Assembly: GCA_029063275.1 (NCBI GenBank)
Contig: JAIDOO010000180.1
Span: forward strand, 1-6,474
Length of the DNA: 6,474 bases
Source of the DNA: Clostridia bacterium
GTDB lineage: Bacteria; Bacillota; Clostridia; Christensenellales; Borkfalkiaceae
Direction of reading: 5' to 3'
Shown here in pieces: positions 6,145-6,474 of this stretch. Each line of letters starts with the position of its first letter. Position 1 is the first letter of the stretch. The translations under genes and the position numbers were made by a program. The notes under the pieces were generated by a model. That model was given only the letters and a program-made list of their open reading frames with translations, was not told where the DNA came from and did no database searches.

Positions 6145-6474
6145 ATGAGTAGAGCCGACGATATTTTTATTTCAAATATGCGCGAAATTTTAGACGGCGG
6201 AGTATGGGACACCGACCTTGACGTCCGTCCCAGATGGAGCGACGGAACGCCCGCGCACACCGTAAAAAAATTCGGTATCGTCAACAGGTACAATTTACAG
6301 GAAGAATTCCCTATTCTTACGATAAGGCGCACATTTTTCAAATCCTGCATTGACGAGCTTTTGTGGATTTGGCAAAAAAAGTCCAATAATGTTCACGACC
6401 TCAATTCAAAAATCTGGAACCAGTGGGCGGACGAAAACGGCTCTATCGGCAAGGCGTACGGCTATCAGCTAGGC
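6145..6474 (+). CDS. thyA: Thymidylate synthase, N-terminal 110 residues (cut by window end)
   Basis: ThyA methylates dUMP to dTMP using 5,10-methylene-tetrahydrofolate and releases dihydrofolate. The start is set by GAGGA at 6136-6140, 4 nt before the ATG, and lies 12 nt after the NUDIX-GNAT stop. Visible family landmarks are VRPRWSDGTPAHT (27-39, containing the phosphate-contacting Arg region), FPILTIRR (55-62), DELLWIWQ (70-77, with E71 matching the catalytic-site Glu of HELLW in E. coli), and IWNQWADENGSIGKAYGYQLG (90-110). The catalytic cysteine lies beyond the window. The WIWQKKSN form resembles the Bacillus-type ThyA branch more than the E. coli one. The frame is open to the last base, so nothing suggests a pseudogene. 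A following folA is common but unseen here. Confidence 0.96.
   Translation, partial: MSRADDIFISNMREILDGGVWDTDLDVRPRWSDGTPAHTVKKFGIVNRYNLQEEFPILTIRRTFFKSCIDELLWIWQKKSNNVHDLNSKIWNQWADENGSIGKAYGYQLG

Noticed and set aside
1..6474. CRISPR arrays, tRNA/rRNA genes, transposases, phage or plasmid features
   Set aside because: None seen on either strand. The only tandem repeat is the PDN linker.

Overview
The window looks like chromosomal DNA from an anaerobic, fermentative Firmicute, most likely an uncultured gut Clostridia or Christensenellales-type lineage. This is inferred from three things: a pyruvate formate-lyase/activase pair, a modular Cys-anchored lipoprotein of a style common in gut Clostridia, and Gram-positive-type Shine-Dalgarno sites and sigma-A-type promoters. 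All genes read on the + strand, and the window cuts off the last one.

Layout. (1) Bases 1-1926: a perfect -10 box at the window edge, a short leader, a 599-residue modular surface lipoprotein of unknown ligand, and a strong intrinsic terminator. (2) Bases 1927-2195: an AT-rich stretch with no convincing gene. It is followed by a clear promoter and a ZTP riboswitch (the 'pfl' RNA motif), whose last stem runs into an intrinsic terminator ending six bases before the next start codon. (3) Bases 2196-5173: pflA (radical-SAM activase) and pflB (glycyl-radical formate C-acetyltransferase), overlapping by 4 nt. (4) Bases 5174-5256: a perfect 12-bp dyad overlapping the -35 box of a second promoter. 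(5) Bases 5257-6474: a two-domain NUDIX-GNAT-like protein whose message appears almost leaderless, then 12 nt later the first 110 codons of thyA (thymidylate synthase).

How the parts fit. PflA installs the glycyl radical on PflB, which makes acetyl-CoA and formate from pyruvate and CoA. Formate can feed 10-formyl-tetrahydrofolate. ZTP/ZMP is the alarm signal for 10-formyl-folate shortage during purine synthesis. A ZTP-responsive antitermination switch ahead of pflAB therefore suggests that this operon serves one-carbon supply as well as fermentation. The downstream thyA consumes methylene-folate, so folate chemistry recurs across the window, although NUDIX-thyA has its own promoter. The most informative element is the riboswitch-terminator. 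The less explained ones are the NUDIX-GNAT fusion with an eroded acetyl-CoA loop, the lack of a Shine-Dalgarno site at pflA, and the dyad over the second promoter.
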